Assembly (NCBI GenBank): GCA_003255025.1
Contig: QANY01008049.1
Location: 186,001 to 250,000, forward strand
DNA: 64,000 nucleotides
Reading direction: 5' to 3'
From: Datisca glomerata
Lineage: Eukaryota > Streptophyta > Magnoliopsida > Cucurbitales > Datiscaceae
Under the pieces are notes generated by a model, which was not told the DNA's origin, did not search any database, and was given only the letters and a program-made list of their open reading frames with translations. The position numbers and the translations under genes were made by a program. The first letter of the stretch is position 1. The number at the start of each line of letters is the position of its first letter. Positions 1 to 10,362 of the stretch are shown here, piece by piece.

Positions 1-49
1 GTGTATGTAGACTTACTTGTTTTCAAAAGCACGATAGAGTAAGTTCATC

Positions 50-2483
50 TTAGGATGCGTTGAAGCATTCCTTGTCATCTTCAACACCGTCAAGACGAGG
101 GAATGGAGAGTGACCCTTACCAAAAGATCTAATGTGATCTTTGAGTGATCTTTTGTGCTTGAAATCAGAACCACAAGTGCAATACCATAATTTGCCACAA
201 TTTTTTTCATGAGTTCTCCAATCTCCTTTGACTGCAAAAGTCTTACCACATTTTCTACACATAAAGGGCTTTGAACCATGCTTTCTTTTGTAATGAGTTT
301 GGAGAGTTCTAAAGTCTTTCAGTGGCTTAGCTCTTGGGTGGTTGATGTTGTTCTTACAACCTTGAGCACAGCAATAACATGGTAACCTTAGCATTGCAGC
401 TGGCTGTGTTCCTTTTAGTGAATCTGGTCCTTTTCTGTACTCTGACCCATGTCCCCACATATGCATCTATAAACAAATTAATCAACAATATGAATTTGTA
501 GTTTTCTTTGATTCATATGCATGAGTTTTAAATTAACTATCTATTCCAATCAATATTTCTTCTTCTTTTGTTTTTATTTTTGTTTGGAGGAATTTATTCA
601 TCAAGCATTATATCTGAAATGAGAATGGTGTTTATGAATTAGATAATGAGTACCTTACTAGGGAAACATGTGTTGGTGGAAAGCGTGTATTTTATATCTA
701 GATGTTAAGATCTTATTATAAGGTTAGAGTTCAAGTCTCATAATAAGTAATCTCGTTCATTGTTTCGATATCTAAAGATGTATACGGATATGAATGAATT
801 AGGCTACCCATTAGACTGTTGAAGCGTTCTAATGGAGTTTTCTACATTTTGATTACATATTTCGATGATCAGTTATCAACTCAAATCTTTATTATTTAGA
901 AAGGCAGTCACATGGCTATTTCAGCAAAATAGAATGTCAAATATTCATATTTCCTATTGACCATGAAAATTTCTAGAAAGGTAATAAAGATATTAACATT
1001 ATAATTTAACATGAAAGAAAATAATATTAAGTAAGGATCTATCAACAAAAACGTAAATGTATTTAGTACTAACAATAGTGAAGTGAATTTAATTATTAAC
1101 AATTATAAAGAAAAGGAAAAAGGATCGGTTCAAATAACAAGTTAATGAGCTTATAGATCTTTAGCAAAATAATTAATGCACAAAGTGGAGTAGGACCTAA
1201 AGGTGCATCAATAATTACATATGGCAAAAGGTTAAATGTATATTTTGCAACACTAAAACATTAACGTGAATTAATTTTTAGTATTCCCGAAACACACATT
1301 TAGTTGATAGACAAGAAAAATGATGACCATTTGATGAAAAACCCATTTCTCTGAAAAGAAAAGGTGGTATTTTCAACTAATAACAAAAATGTGTTCTTCC
1401 TTAAAAAGAACATTTTATTCACGTAAATTTTCAAGTACTTTTATTTAACACATTATCTCGTCGTAATCATTTCTTTGAACTTTTGTTTCTGTATTCACAC
1501 AAGAAAATATTTTCAGATACCCTGAAATGGGGTCCTTTAATGCAAAGTCAATTAAATGGAAAGGAAAAAAAGAACCATGGAAGGCAAAGAATTGCATATT
1601 TTAGAGCCATCAGGTGTGAAATCTCTCTAGCATTAATCTAAACCCAGGAAAAATTGATCATGTTGAGAAACGGATGCATACGAAAAATATACATCTTTGC
1701 AAAGAGAAAATAAAGAAAACATATCTTAGAGGTAGCAATTTAAATCATATATAAATGAACTTAAATTTGAACACTGTTGTAGTTTAATTTTATTCGTTTA
1801 TTATCTATTAGTAGCAGTCCTGGCGAAAAATGAACTATAAGCAAAAAATTTAGTTTTAACAGATTCCTCTGATTCTAAAAAGCAAGAATAATAAAAATAA
1901 AACAAGAATAATAAGATTAAATAAATAAATAAATTAAATCGAGATCTCAATAAAAACAATTCCTTGGTTAATTAAAACTAACCTGCATGTTGTTGTACCT
2001 ATTGAAGGTCTTGTTACAAATATCGCAAGCGAATTGCATAGGACCCACAAGGATCTGAGAAGGAGTTGGGATCCAAAACCTACTTTCTGAATTGAAAGAG
2101 CAACCATTAGATCTTTTCTTCTCACCTTCTTCTCTCTTAAAAAAGTTATTATTATCAACTTCTGAATTTCCCATGCTTGGCAATCCAATGTGTAAGGACA
2201 CTGTGACTTTGTCCAAACTCATCTTTTGATCCTCTCCAATAATATCTTCTCTTTTCACTGCCTTTGCCTCATTAAACATGCTTAATAGAGGCAAACATTC
2301 AAAAGTATAGGGATCGAGATCATGGTGTGTGCTAATCGACGATGAAGAAAGGGAACTGAAAGAAGATGATGAAGAGAGTGCTGATATGGAAGGAGAGGGT
2401 GAGGGTTTGAGCCATTCAATGAAGGTGGGAGATTGAAGGCAAAAATTGTTATCTTCTACTAAGTGGTTTGATCTGAACCCCAT
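50..2483 (-). CDS. TT1-like: WIP-family C2H2 zinc-finger transcription factor, TRANSPARENT TESTA1-like
   Basis: Two exons on the minus strand: exon 1 is 2483-1983 and exon 2 is 466-50, stop included, giving about 305 residues. This is close to the roughly 300-residue length of Arabidopsis TT1/WIP1. Exon 1 has a serine-rich N-terminus, an EAR-like run (SLHIGLP) and the family signature [15 protein letters not shown], then the first half of zinc finger 1 ([15 protein letters not shown]). The splice (CAG|GTTAGT to TTTATAG|ATGCAT) falls inside that finger, and exon 2 resumes with [14 protein letters not shown]. Fingers 2-4 follow, including the CRKCGKTF and YCTCGSDF blocks. The C-terminus [17 protein letters not shown] resembles TT1 more than longer WIPs. 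WIP proteins are nuclear regulators; TT1 controls seed-coat proanthocyanidin pigmentation. The frame is open with no lesions. Orthology to TT1 rather than another WIP paralogue is inferred. Confidence 0.93.
467..1982 (-). other. Intron of the WIP gene (1.5 kb, no gene inside)
   Basis: A GT-AG intron of 1516 bp splits zinc finger 1; an intron in the first finger is usual for WIP genes. It is AT-rich with short homopolymer runs. I see no coding similarity, repeat array or RNA gene in it on either strand. Confidence 0.85.
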
Positions 2484-2885
2484 CTTTTAGAGAGAGATTT
2501 CTTCAATTTCTCTCTTCAGAATGGGTTTGTGTCCATACTTTTATGTGACAGAAATTGCCACTTACTATATGTTTGATTTCTTAATTTTATTTTTATTTTT
2601 ATTTTTTGCAATTGTAAATTTTCAAACCTGTCTTTCTTTTCAATTTCTTTTGCCTTGATTTGGATGAGTGAAAGAGAGTAATGGTGGGGTAAGGAAATTG
2701 GAAAATGACATACAAAAATGAGACTCACTTGGGAAAGAGAATCCTAGAATAGTCTGAACAACTATTTTCCTAATATTAACAGAATATGTATGTATCTAAA
2801 TTATTCTTCTTTAAAATTTTTAAATAACATATAAATGATGAATTTAGACCGACATGCTCAATTTTCTTAAAATACATTGACATTG

Positions 2886-2912
2886 AGGAGGGAGAGAGGG
2901 AGAGAGGGAGGG
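2886..2912. repeat. GA-rich (CT-rich on the gene strand) tract
   Basis: An uninterrupted purine run built on GGGAGAGA about 400 bp upstream of the WIP start codon. Such GAGA/CTCT tracts are typical binding sites for plant BPC factors and are often found in 5' UTRs or promoters. The role here is inferred from position only. Confidence 0.6.
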
Positions 2913-3054
2913 TAGTCATTACCTAAAAGAAAAAAGGAGAATGTTGAAAATATTACAAAAGGATATAAAAAAAATTATCTTAAACCTGCACGAAGAAGGT
3001 TAATTAAAGGAAAAAGTTAGTCTTAATTAATGCGTTAACTTTTGTGTGATAATT

Positions 3055-3150
3055 GAGACCATCTGCATTGTAATCACTAAGCTGGTGAAGATGGTCTCTT
3101 AAACATTATTGAAGATGGTCGGACTTCAATGATATTTAAGTTGGTGAAGA
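3055..3150. repeat. Inverted and direct repeats of GAGACCATCT / AGATGGTCTC
   Basis: GAGACCATCT at about 3055 is answered by AGATGGTCTC at about 3089 and again near 3143, with a partial copy (AGATGGTC) near 3113. The two complete right-hand copies sit in a longer direct repeat (GGTGAAGATGGTCTC). It can form alternative short hairpins. It may be a remnant of a small transposon. Confidence 0.55.
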
Positions 3151-3424
3151 TGGTCTCATTTACTCTACAAATAAATTATACGAAATGACCAACATCCTGT
3201 CTTATAATATTTTTTTATATACAAATACTCATGTCTAGATAGGCATGCGAAATTTGCAGAAATTATCCTAGATTCTTTAGAATAATTTACTTTCAAGATA
3301 CTCTTATACATCGTACAACAACTTGGTAGAACTATATTGCTCAAAAATGGTATTTTCTATTATAATTCACTAATAATTCATTAGAGTGATTACAATGCAA
3401 AGAATAATTCATTGTGTTTAGACC

Positions 3425-4092
3425 TTGCATAGAAGATTGGATTTGGTGCAAGAGCAGTTGCACCCAATTATCTCACTAGATTGTAGAAGCAAAAAGAGGA
3501 TGCATGTGAAGTTGTTGCAAGAGAGATCTAAACCACATCAATTCATCAACAGTGCTGGCCAAAGATTTATATTCACTTTCAATGCTGATGTAGATACCAT
3601 GTTTTCCTTCTTAGAGGAGCAAGATATCTGCCAACATATAAGATAAATGGCATAACCACAAGTCGAGTGCTCATTTTATCATCGGGATTACTTTCTCAGT
3701 CAGTATCTATGTAGGCTTGGAGATGAAGTTTGGAAGTAAGGAAAAGACATGTGCCTTCAATGGTGTTGCCTTTAAGATATTTCAACACTCTTTTACAGGC
3801 CAATATTGAGATGTAGTAGATTTTGAAGAAACTAACTTAAACTGTTGACGATGAAGAAGATTTCTCGTCTAGTAAAGGTGAGATATTGAAGTTCTCCATT
3901 TGTTCTTCTATAGAGAGTGATGCTAGATAAAGGTACCACATCATGAAGAGATAGTGTGAGAAAGATGCTTGCTAGACTTGCACTAGGTTTCCAACCATCC
4001 ATCTTAGTGTTTTTGAGGATGACAATTAGACTGTGAAAGGTGAATGCTTGAGGAGTTCTGATCACTTCAATACTTAAGAAGAAGTGTAAAGG
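3425..4092 (-). pseudogene. Copia-1 RT C-terminus and RNase H remnant
   Basis: On the minus strand LHFFLSIEV, LYRRTNGELQYLTFTR and a block encoding KRVLKYL match the C-terminal part of copia RT and the connection. Further down, the RNase H region is recognisable from an AYIDTD-like block, SCSSKKENMVSTSA and ESEYKSLASTVDELMWF. At least two frameshifts and several stops separate these blocks. The fragment starts abruptly at the boundary of the nested gypsy insertion (4092/4093), and its missing upstream RT part lies at 6914 and above. Confidence 0.82.
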
Positions 4093-4330
4093 TGTGACAC
4101 TCACATACCCTTTATAAGAGTATATTCATCATTATATTGAGTTACTTTTCAGTATGGGTATATACACCCAAGTTAAACCCTAACCTTAAAACATATGACT
4201 CTTAAATCTCTATCAATTATTGTTTTAGTATGATATGTGTTTGTTTCGTTATGACACGCCTGTTGCATTTACGTTATATTTATGTATTAAGATTAGACAT
4301 TTTTTATAAGTCTTAGGTATTGTGGGTAGC
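4093..4330 (+). repeat. Shortened 5' LTR of the nested gypsy element
   Basis: Begins TGTGACACTC and shares the blocks ATTGAGTT, ATGGGTATATA, CCTAACC and CTCTTAAATCTCT with the 3' LTR. It is only about 240 bp, whereas the 3' LTR is about 1.5 kb, so most of it has been lost. The right limit is approximate; a weak primer-site-like stretch lies near 4320-4340. Confidence 0.55.
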
Positions 4331-4338
4331 AGTATGAT

Positions 4339-5250
4339 GGCTCCCCCGACAAGAAACAACCAGTTGCTAACCCAACAATGGCAATGCTTGAAATGTTTCA
4401 AGAGTTTCTGGAGTTGTTAAGGCAGATGACGACAACTTGCCCAGCACAACTACCACGGCAGACATCACTCGAGTTTGATGGCCACTCAACTGATCCACTT
4501 AAAGCTGACGATTGGATCATCAGACTAAAATAAATCTTCCAGTATATGTTGTGCTCAGACGCTAAAGAATTTGGATTTCCAACTTTCATATTGACACGAG
4601 AAGCTCAGAAAAGGAAGTAGCATACACGGAGAGCCCATGACATTGAGCATCACCCAGTGACATGGATTTGGTTCAAGGATTTGTTCTTTGAAAAATATTT
4701 TATTGTCACATTCGCATTAGACAAGGAAAGCGAGCTTTTTAGGCTTGTTCAAGGCAACATGATGGTGGCAGAGCACGAGAGGAAATTTGATGAACTGTTT
4801 CGATACGCCAAGTATTATGTTGACAATGAGGTTAAGAAGACTCAATCAATTGAAAATTTTCTTCGTCTTGAGATCAATGGTCATGTGGCACTGGATGAAC
4901 ACACTACCGACGTAGTGGTGGTCGAGACTGCATTGATCATGGAGCAGAGTATTCCACCTAGAGAGCTGCCACGGTCTGATCGCTCATCGCATAAGAAGAG
5001 TTAACTTCAAGATGACCATCTAGAATAGAAGGATGAGAAGAAACAAATTATTGGTTCCCATCCTATACATGGCACTTGTAGTAAACGTCATCCCGGACAG
5101 TGCTATAAGTTGTCAAAAGCCTATTTCAAGTGCGGGAAGATTGGGCATTATCTCCAGGTGTATGCTTTGATTAAATAAGGTCAAGAAGATGACATAGTTG
5201 TGAGCAAAAGAAAGGCCTTCATTATGGCAAGCCCAAAAGTCGAGGATTAG
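4339..5250 (+). pseudogene. Gypsy gag remnant with degenerate zinc knuckle
   Basis: The reading contains LEFDGHSTDPLKADDWI, then VTWIWFKDLFFEKYF and FRLVQGNMMVAEHERKFDEL (open frame 4657-5004), the conserved core of plant gypsy Gag (nucleocapsid/capsid). Near 5130 YFKCGKIGHYLQVY corresponds to the CCHC zinc knuckle, but the first and last cysteines are tyrosines. Stops occur near 4530 and 4618 and after 5004. A protease-like start (around 5262-5310) breaks off. Non-functional as it stands. Confidence 0.8.
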
Positions 5251-5418
5251 AATTCGATTGATGTCAGTATACTTCTTATTTTTGGGTCTTTAGCTTTCAC
5301 ATTAATTAAATATGGATTTAAGCTTTAATTTCATCTACTTCTTCTTGCTTCATGTTTTTCTATTGGTTGTGTTGTTGAATTCTTATTATTTGTATCAAAA
5401 TGTTGTTGAGTTCATGCT

Positions 5419-6913
5419 TTGCCATACACGTATACCATTTTCAATGGTATATCATAATTGTATTGAGTTGCTTATATGTATGGGTATATATACCAAAGAG
5501 AAAACCTAACCCTAAAATATATTACTCTTAAATCTCTCTTGCTCTCAGTCTAAAACCAGCAAGCACCCTCCTCCTTCATCTTATTCTCTCTTTGAATTTC
5601 ATCTTTGCCAGCCTCTTTCATCGTCGATTGCCAGATTTCATCAAGTACCATGCTCTTTCTATTACCTCTATGCTTTGCTCTTTTTCTCTGTTTTCTCTAT
5701 TTTATTTTTCCTTCAATCTTGCTCTCTTTCTTCCTCTATCATTCTATCAGCTTCTCTCTTTCTCTCCAGGTAAGTGGGCTTACATCATGATGTACCTCCT
5801 GTGTGATAATGCTCAATCTATATTTATTGTCATTACTCAATGTTTGTAATATTAATTTACTGTTAATATGCTAAGTTGTATAGTAATATCTATTATTGTT
5901 TGAGGTCTATTCTATAATTCAGTGTTCTTGAGTTTTGCTAACTTTAAGTAACAATTCAGTGTTATTGGCATTTTGGTAACCTGAAGTGGTAACTCAGCGT
6001 TCTTAGGATTTTGTAACCTTAAATGACAAAATATTCAGCGCTTCTGAGATTTCGGAAACCTTAAGTGGCGACTGCTTCAACATTATCTAATTTATCATGT
6101 TCATGTTATGTTTATGTTTAAGTTTATATTTGAATTCGGTTGCAAGATAGTTATTTCGACTAGGTTGTTAACTGAGGGACATAGTCAATCAAGTTAAGAT
6201 TAAGTTATGTTACATGATCAAGTCTGCATGATACATGCTAACTATGTTATATGTTCAACTCTGACACGATTAAGTATGTAGACGTATTCATTTATTATAT
6301 GTCAACTATTGAACATGTCAAGTAAAGTTATGTTTTTGCATGTTATATGATTCCACAAGTGATAAAAGTTACATTAAACAAGACACAGTTAAGCATTTTA
6401 CGTTTCCCTTTATGATATATGACAAGTTATGTTATGTTATGATTGTATTTATGGCATGTGGTTGCATATCATTATGTTCATTTACTTACTGAGTGCTCCC
6501 CAATTCCCTACAGTTATTTATGATGTATATGATGATAGCGAGAAGTATGAGTAAGAGAGTGCCATAACCAGCTGAATCAGTGGAAGGATTTAGGAATTTT
6601 AGTTTATTGATAGCTATAGTATTTTGGAAAAGAATTTTCATTAAACTATAAATATTTTAAAACTTTATTAGTTACCAAAGTTTTCCTATGAAAAAAGTGT
6701 TATATTTTCACGTTTCATGGCTTTCTCAATGAAGGAGGCTTATTAAGTAAGCATTTATGACGGTTTGTTGCTTCCGGTATATAATGATAAAAGTTTTTCT
6801 ATTAGGAAAAAATTAGAGTTTTCAATTTGAGGATTTAAATTAGCCTTCAATCGAATTGGGGATTTCATATTTTAAAATTACAATCACGTGTAACTCTTGG
6901 GGATCGGGTCGTT
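5419..6913 (+). repeat. 3' LTR of the nested gypsy element
   Basis: Inferred as the long LTR copy: its first 130 bp parallel the shortened left LTR, and it ends with GGGGATCGGGTCGTT against the target duplication. It contains CT-rich leader-like sequence (5560-5770), a possible donor AGGTAAGT near 5768, a four-copy 38-bp tandem repeat and TTATGTTATG-rich sequence. Open frames within it look like chance. The start coordinate is approximate. Confidence 0.55.
5916..6070 (+). repeat. Four-copy ~38-bp tandem repeat inside the LTR
   Basis: Four imperfect copies of a unit with the pattern AATTCAGTGTTCTTGAG, TTTTG, TAACCTTAAGTG follow one another, at about 5916, 5953, 5991 and 6032. They differ by substitutions and 1-3 bp indels. 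Short tandem arrays are common in LTR U3/R regions. Confidence 0.75.
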
Positions 6914-7600
6914 AAAGGCCCAAGATCTTTGAGGGCAAAATTCAATTTGTGGATAAACTGTTAATTAGAATAATGTTATTTGTAGTTATCAACATAAATC
7001 AAAATGTATATCATAAGGAGCCTTCATTGTAGCAAAGTTTGTCTCAATTTGTCAAACGAAGCTCTAGGAGCTTGTCTGAGGCCATACAATGCTTTCCTAA
7101 GCTTGCACATATGAGTGAGTTTAGTTTGATCAATGAAGCCCTCAAGTTTTCTATGAAGAATGACTCCTCTAGAAAACCATTGAAGAATGCATTATTAATA
7201 TCAAGTTGTTGGTTTGGCTAGTGAAATTTGAGAGCTAAGGTGAGAATAGTTATGATGGTAATAATTTTAACCACATGGTTAAATGCCTAATCTAAGTGTG
7301 TACCCCAGGTTTGGTTGAAACCTTTTACCACTAATCCTGCCTTGAGTCTTTGAACAACCTTTTACCACTAGTCTTACCCTTATTCCCAATCAGATTCATC
7401 GATAGAGATTAGGGTACCAATTCCAAAGTGTGATTATTGAGGAAAGCATTATATTCTTCTTGCATCTGGGATGCTTGAATGTGGGAGAGGATATTTGGTG
7501 GTGAGGTAGAGCTTGGGTTTGAGAGAGCACTTTTAGTTTTTGTAATGACAAGGTGGTTTGATAGAAGTGGATTGGGAACAAGGGTTGTAGAAAGAGAAAG
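6914..7600 (-). pseudogene. Copia-1 RT N-terminal and central remnant
   Basis: The minus strand encodes, in shifting frames, LVVKGFNQTWG, QLDINNAFFNGFLEE, KLRKALYGLRQAPRASFDKL, then ILIYVDN at 6996-6985 and a final ALKDLGPL against the insertion boundary. These are the ordered copia RT motifs. The catalytic YVDD reads YVDN, so the second aspartate is lost. An internal deletion lies between the LRQ and ILIYVD blocks. Confidence 0.85.
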
Positions 7601-7649
7601 AGTTCAGGGTTAAGGTTCTATAGTTGGATGTAGATAAGGCTTGTGAGAT

Positions 7650-8660
7650 GTCTTTAGTAGGGATAATAGGAAATGACTCAGGTGGAGAGGGAAAAGTACT
7701 TACATCAAAAGTAGCATGGGAGGTAGGTGTCTGTTGATAAGAACCTGATGAGAAAGAAGTTGTATTCTGGCACACTAGACAGAGGTAAAAAGGATAAAGA
7801 TGGTATATGAGTAGAAGAAACAAGTGCAATGTGTTTTGTAGTGGTGAATGCATGGTGAAATGAGAATGGAAACTCACATTCATTGAAGTTAACATGCCTA
7901 GAGATGTTGATTTTTCTTGAAGGATAAAAGCATTTATTCATTTCTACATAGAAGTATATCCTAGAAAGACACAGAAGGCATGCTCGTGAGTATTGTAAGG
8001 TTTGTGGTATGGTTAACATGAACATCCAAACACTTTGAGAAAATTGCAATCTGGAAGTTGTTTGTTCAAGACCTCAGTTGGTGATTTGGGACTAAGTAAT
8101 GGGGTAGGGAGTCTTTTGATGAGGCAAGTGGAGCATTAAAAAGCATTTCACCAGAACTTATAAGATAATGATGCTTGGGCAAGGAGAGTCAGGCCAATTT
8201 ATGTAAGGTGTCTGTTTTTTTTTTCTACAGCGTCATTTAGTTGATGGGTACATGGGTATGGATGTCTAAGAAGAATGATTTATGATTCAAGGTAAGCTTT
8301 AAAAGGTCTGTATTGGTTAAAGAGATTAAATTATTTTTCTGCCAATTGGTTAAAGAGAATGAATGAGTTAATTTTAAAGGATGTCTAAGTAAACCTATTA
8401 GATGCCTCAATGTAAATAAGTTCAAAATGGTGATTGGTGTAGTGAAGTTAGAATGTATGTTTTTAAGTGTGTGGGAACGTGAGTTAATATTCTAAAGGAG
8501 ATGTGTCCAAATCTCATATGACCAAGCTTCTCACTAGATGCATGAGAGAGATTAACATATGCTAAATGTAAGTCATTAGTAGTATTCACTAATGCGTTAA
8601 CATGGGTACAACTTTTAGAATCGGAAAACACCTTAGCTCTCTCACTAGATGAATACAACT
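7650..8660 (-). pseudogene. Copia-1 integrase remnant
   Basis: A pre-integrase segment (SEKLGHMRFGH near 8530) is followed by weak integrase-core similarity and then, near 7870-7960, FYPSRKINISRHVNFNECEF, which matches the conserved C-terminal part of copia integrase that precedes RT. Several stops and frameshifts break the frame, and the DDE core cannot be followed residue by residue. Confidence 0.7.
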
Positions 8661-8859
8661 TATTTATAGACCTCTTGATTTGGGGAGCATGACAGATGGA
8701 GTAAACTTAGAAAACTTAGAAGCCAAAGTGCAAGCGAGTGCATTAACTCTTTTATCGCCAAGTAACCTCTATTGGTAGAGCCCCTCCATAAGAAGAACCT
8801 TTACTGTTTGTTTAGCCTTCAAAAGATAAAAAAGCTCATGAAAATATATTTTCACATCA

Positions 8860-9130
8860 TTTTCTTGAGGCCATTTAGATATACTAACTAGATTTTTAGA
8901 GATACTAGGCAAACACAGGGTAGATTAGAGTGTTAGAGGAGAATCATTAGTGACTGTGAATGACCTATGTGTGTGATTGAAAGGAGGTTACCATTACCAA
9001 CTATAAGCCTCTCTAGTCCAATGTATATAGAAGCAATGTTCATATTTTTCAAATCTGTTTTGACATGATAGTTGGCTCTACTATTAACATATTAAGAGGG
9101 GGTAAGCAATTGATTCTGGCCAGTGGTGAA
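8860..9130 (-). pseudogene. Copia-1 protease-region remnant
   Basis: The minus strand reads NYHVKTDLKNM, GNGNLLSITHIGHS and, after a frameshift, a SISKNLVSISKWPQEND-like block. These are the post-active-site landmarks of copia aspartic protease. The catalytic D-S-G triplet is not recognisable. The region lies between gag and the pre-integrase segment, as expected. Confidence 0.68.
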
Positions 9131-9189
9131 AGCTGACGGTTGAGATTGATAGTTATGCATCATATGATTTTACTGCTGTTGATAAGTGG

Positions 9190-10190
9190 GATTCACATTC
9201 CTCTCAAATCTAATGTAACATACATTAGCTCCATGTCTAGGTTTACTAAAGACTTTGCAAATTAGTCTATTTCCATTTTGCCAAATTTTCCTTTCATTCT
9301 TCCTCCTTTGTTGTTAAAATGGCCTAGCTTTAGAGAAACTGTTGTTATTGTAATAATGGTTTGCAGAAAAGTTAGAATGTGTGCCAGAAGGCCTTTTTTG
9401 ACATTATATGTTGAAGTGGCCATATTTGCAGTGGCTTTCATTGCTGGTAAATTCACTACATGAAATTTCTCTAGTCTAGTTCTGTGGTTTATGAGGAAGG
9501 ACTTAATACACCTTCAAGGCTCATATTGGTGACTCTGGAGCTTATGTTAACAACAACTTAATCATACTCTAGACTAAGGCCTTAAAAATATGAAGTATTA
9601 GCTTCTTCTTGGATAGCTTGGCTAAGTGCAATTACAAAATCAACCAGGGAACTTACATAATCATAATATTCACTGATTGTTTTGTATCTTTGCTTGCTTC
9701 CTGCAACTTTCCTTTGAGGTATATTAGCCTTGATCTAAATGAGATTGTAAGATCTCTCTATTGAGTTCCATAGCTCATTAGAGGTTTTGTAGTTAGTAAC
9801 AGAACCAAGTACTCCCGCTATCATGGATGCTATTAGCCAACTCAATAGGAGTTAGTCACATCTAACCCATATTCTGTATGCAGGATCTGTCTTACCATTT
9901 TTAGTAAACATTGTTGGGCAATCATGATCTTCAATAACATGCCATCAACACCATGTACCATAACTATTGGAATTCATAACTTGTAATTTCCACAACAAAA
10001 AGTTACTTTTGTAATATTTTATAAACAATAAGGAGTTAAAGGAATTCAAAAATTGATTACCTCCTGAAATAAACCCTTGTGCATTTGCTGCTATGGTAGT
10101 AATACTGGTGGGATTAGTTGTAGTTTAGGAGTTGTTATACTTTCTACATTAGTCGCTCCAGTGTTATTGCTGTCATCAGTGAAATTGCTC
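9190..10190 (-). pseudogene. Copia-1 gag remnant
   Basis: Starts just inside the primer-binding site with MSNFTDDSNNTGATNVES (start codon near 10190). Internal blocks (GVLGSVTNYKTSNELWNSI, YKTISEYYDYVSSLVDFV, SLEGV) match UBN2-type copia Gag. Near 9200-9260 ICKVFSKPRHGANVCY is a zinc-knuckle relic with its first cysteine still visible. Multiple stops and frameshifts. Confidence 0.75.
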
Positions 10191-10206
10191 ATGACTTTGG
10201 TCGTAT

Positions 10207-10219
10207 GGCTCTGATACCA
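10207..10219 (-). other. Copia-1 primer-binding site (initiator tRNA-Met type)
   Basis: The minus strand reads TGGTATCAGAGCC, complementary to the 3' end of plant initiator methionine tRNA. This is the standard copia primer site and lies about 17 bp before the gag start. It fixes the element's direction. Confidence 0.9.
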
Positions 10220-10362
10220 TATAAAACTTGATAGAACAGTAACACTGAATAATGGAGTTTTATACTGTAATTCAGTAATCATTGACTAAAGTGAAGACAA
10301 AGAGAATATATATAGCAAAGAGAACAAGGAATAAGGTTGTTACATGCTTCTTCTTTCTCCCC

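Larger units (their letters stand above)
2484..3424 (-). promoter_or_regulatory. Upstream region of the WIP gene
   Basis: Non-coding interval between the WIP start codon and the nearest transposon sequence. On the minus strand it should hold the 5' UTR and proximal promoter. It contains a T-rich stretch near 2585-2610, a purine tract at 2886-2912 and a cluster of inverted and direct repeats at 3055-3150. I cannot place a TATA box with confidence. Less than 1 kb separates the start codon from copia sequence at 3425, so the native promoter is short or carries transposon-derived DNA. Confidence 0.5.
4093..6913 (+). mobile_element. Gag-only Ty3/gypsy element (TR-GAG-like) nested in copia-1
   Basis: The left end reads TGTGACACTCACATACCC and the right end GGGGATCGGGTCGTT, both typical of plant gypsy LTR termini. 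TAAAGG occurs directly outside each end (4087-4092 and 6913-6918; the 5-bp form AAAGG is the likely target duplication). Sequence at about 4100-4215 is similar to about 5425-5550, marking the 5' parts of the two LTRs; the left LTR appears internally deleted. Between them only gag, a decayed zinc knuckle and the start of a protease-like segment are present, with no RT, RNase H or integrase. Confidence 0.75.
3425..10219 (-). mobile_element. Ty1/copia retrotransposon remnant (copia-1), split by a nested gypsy element
   Basis: Read on the minus strand from the primer-binding site at 10219-10207 the order is gag, protease, integrase, RT, RNase H, which is the copia order. All frames carry stops and frameshifts. 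The element is interrupted at 4093-6913 by a gypsy-type insertion flanked by a repeated TAAAGG; RT similarity stops on one side and resumes on the other without loss. No clear LTR pair was found. The 5' LTR side runs into the hAT-like element at 10363, and nothing below 3425 matches it. Confidence 0.85.

Noticed and set aside
5312..5849. Hydrophobic open frames that look like small membrane proteins
   Set aside because: Pyrimidine-rich LTR sequence; hydrophobicity comes from T-rich codons, and two frames overlap in the same stretch.
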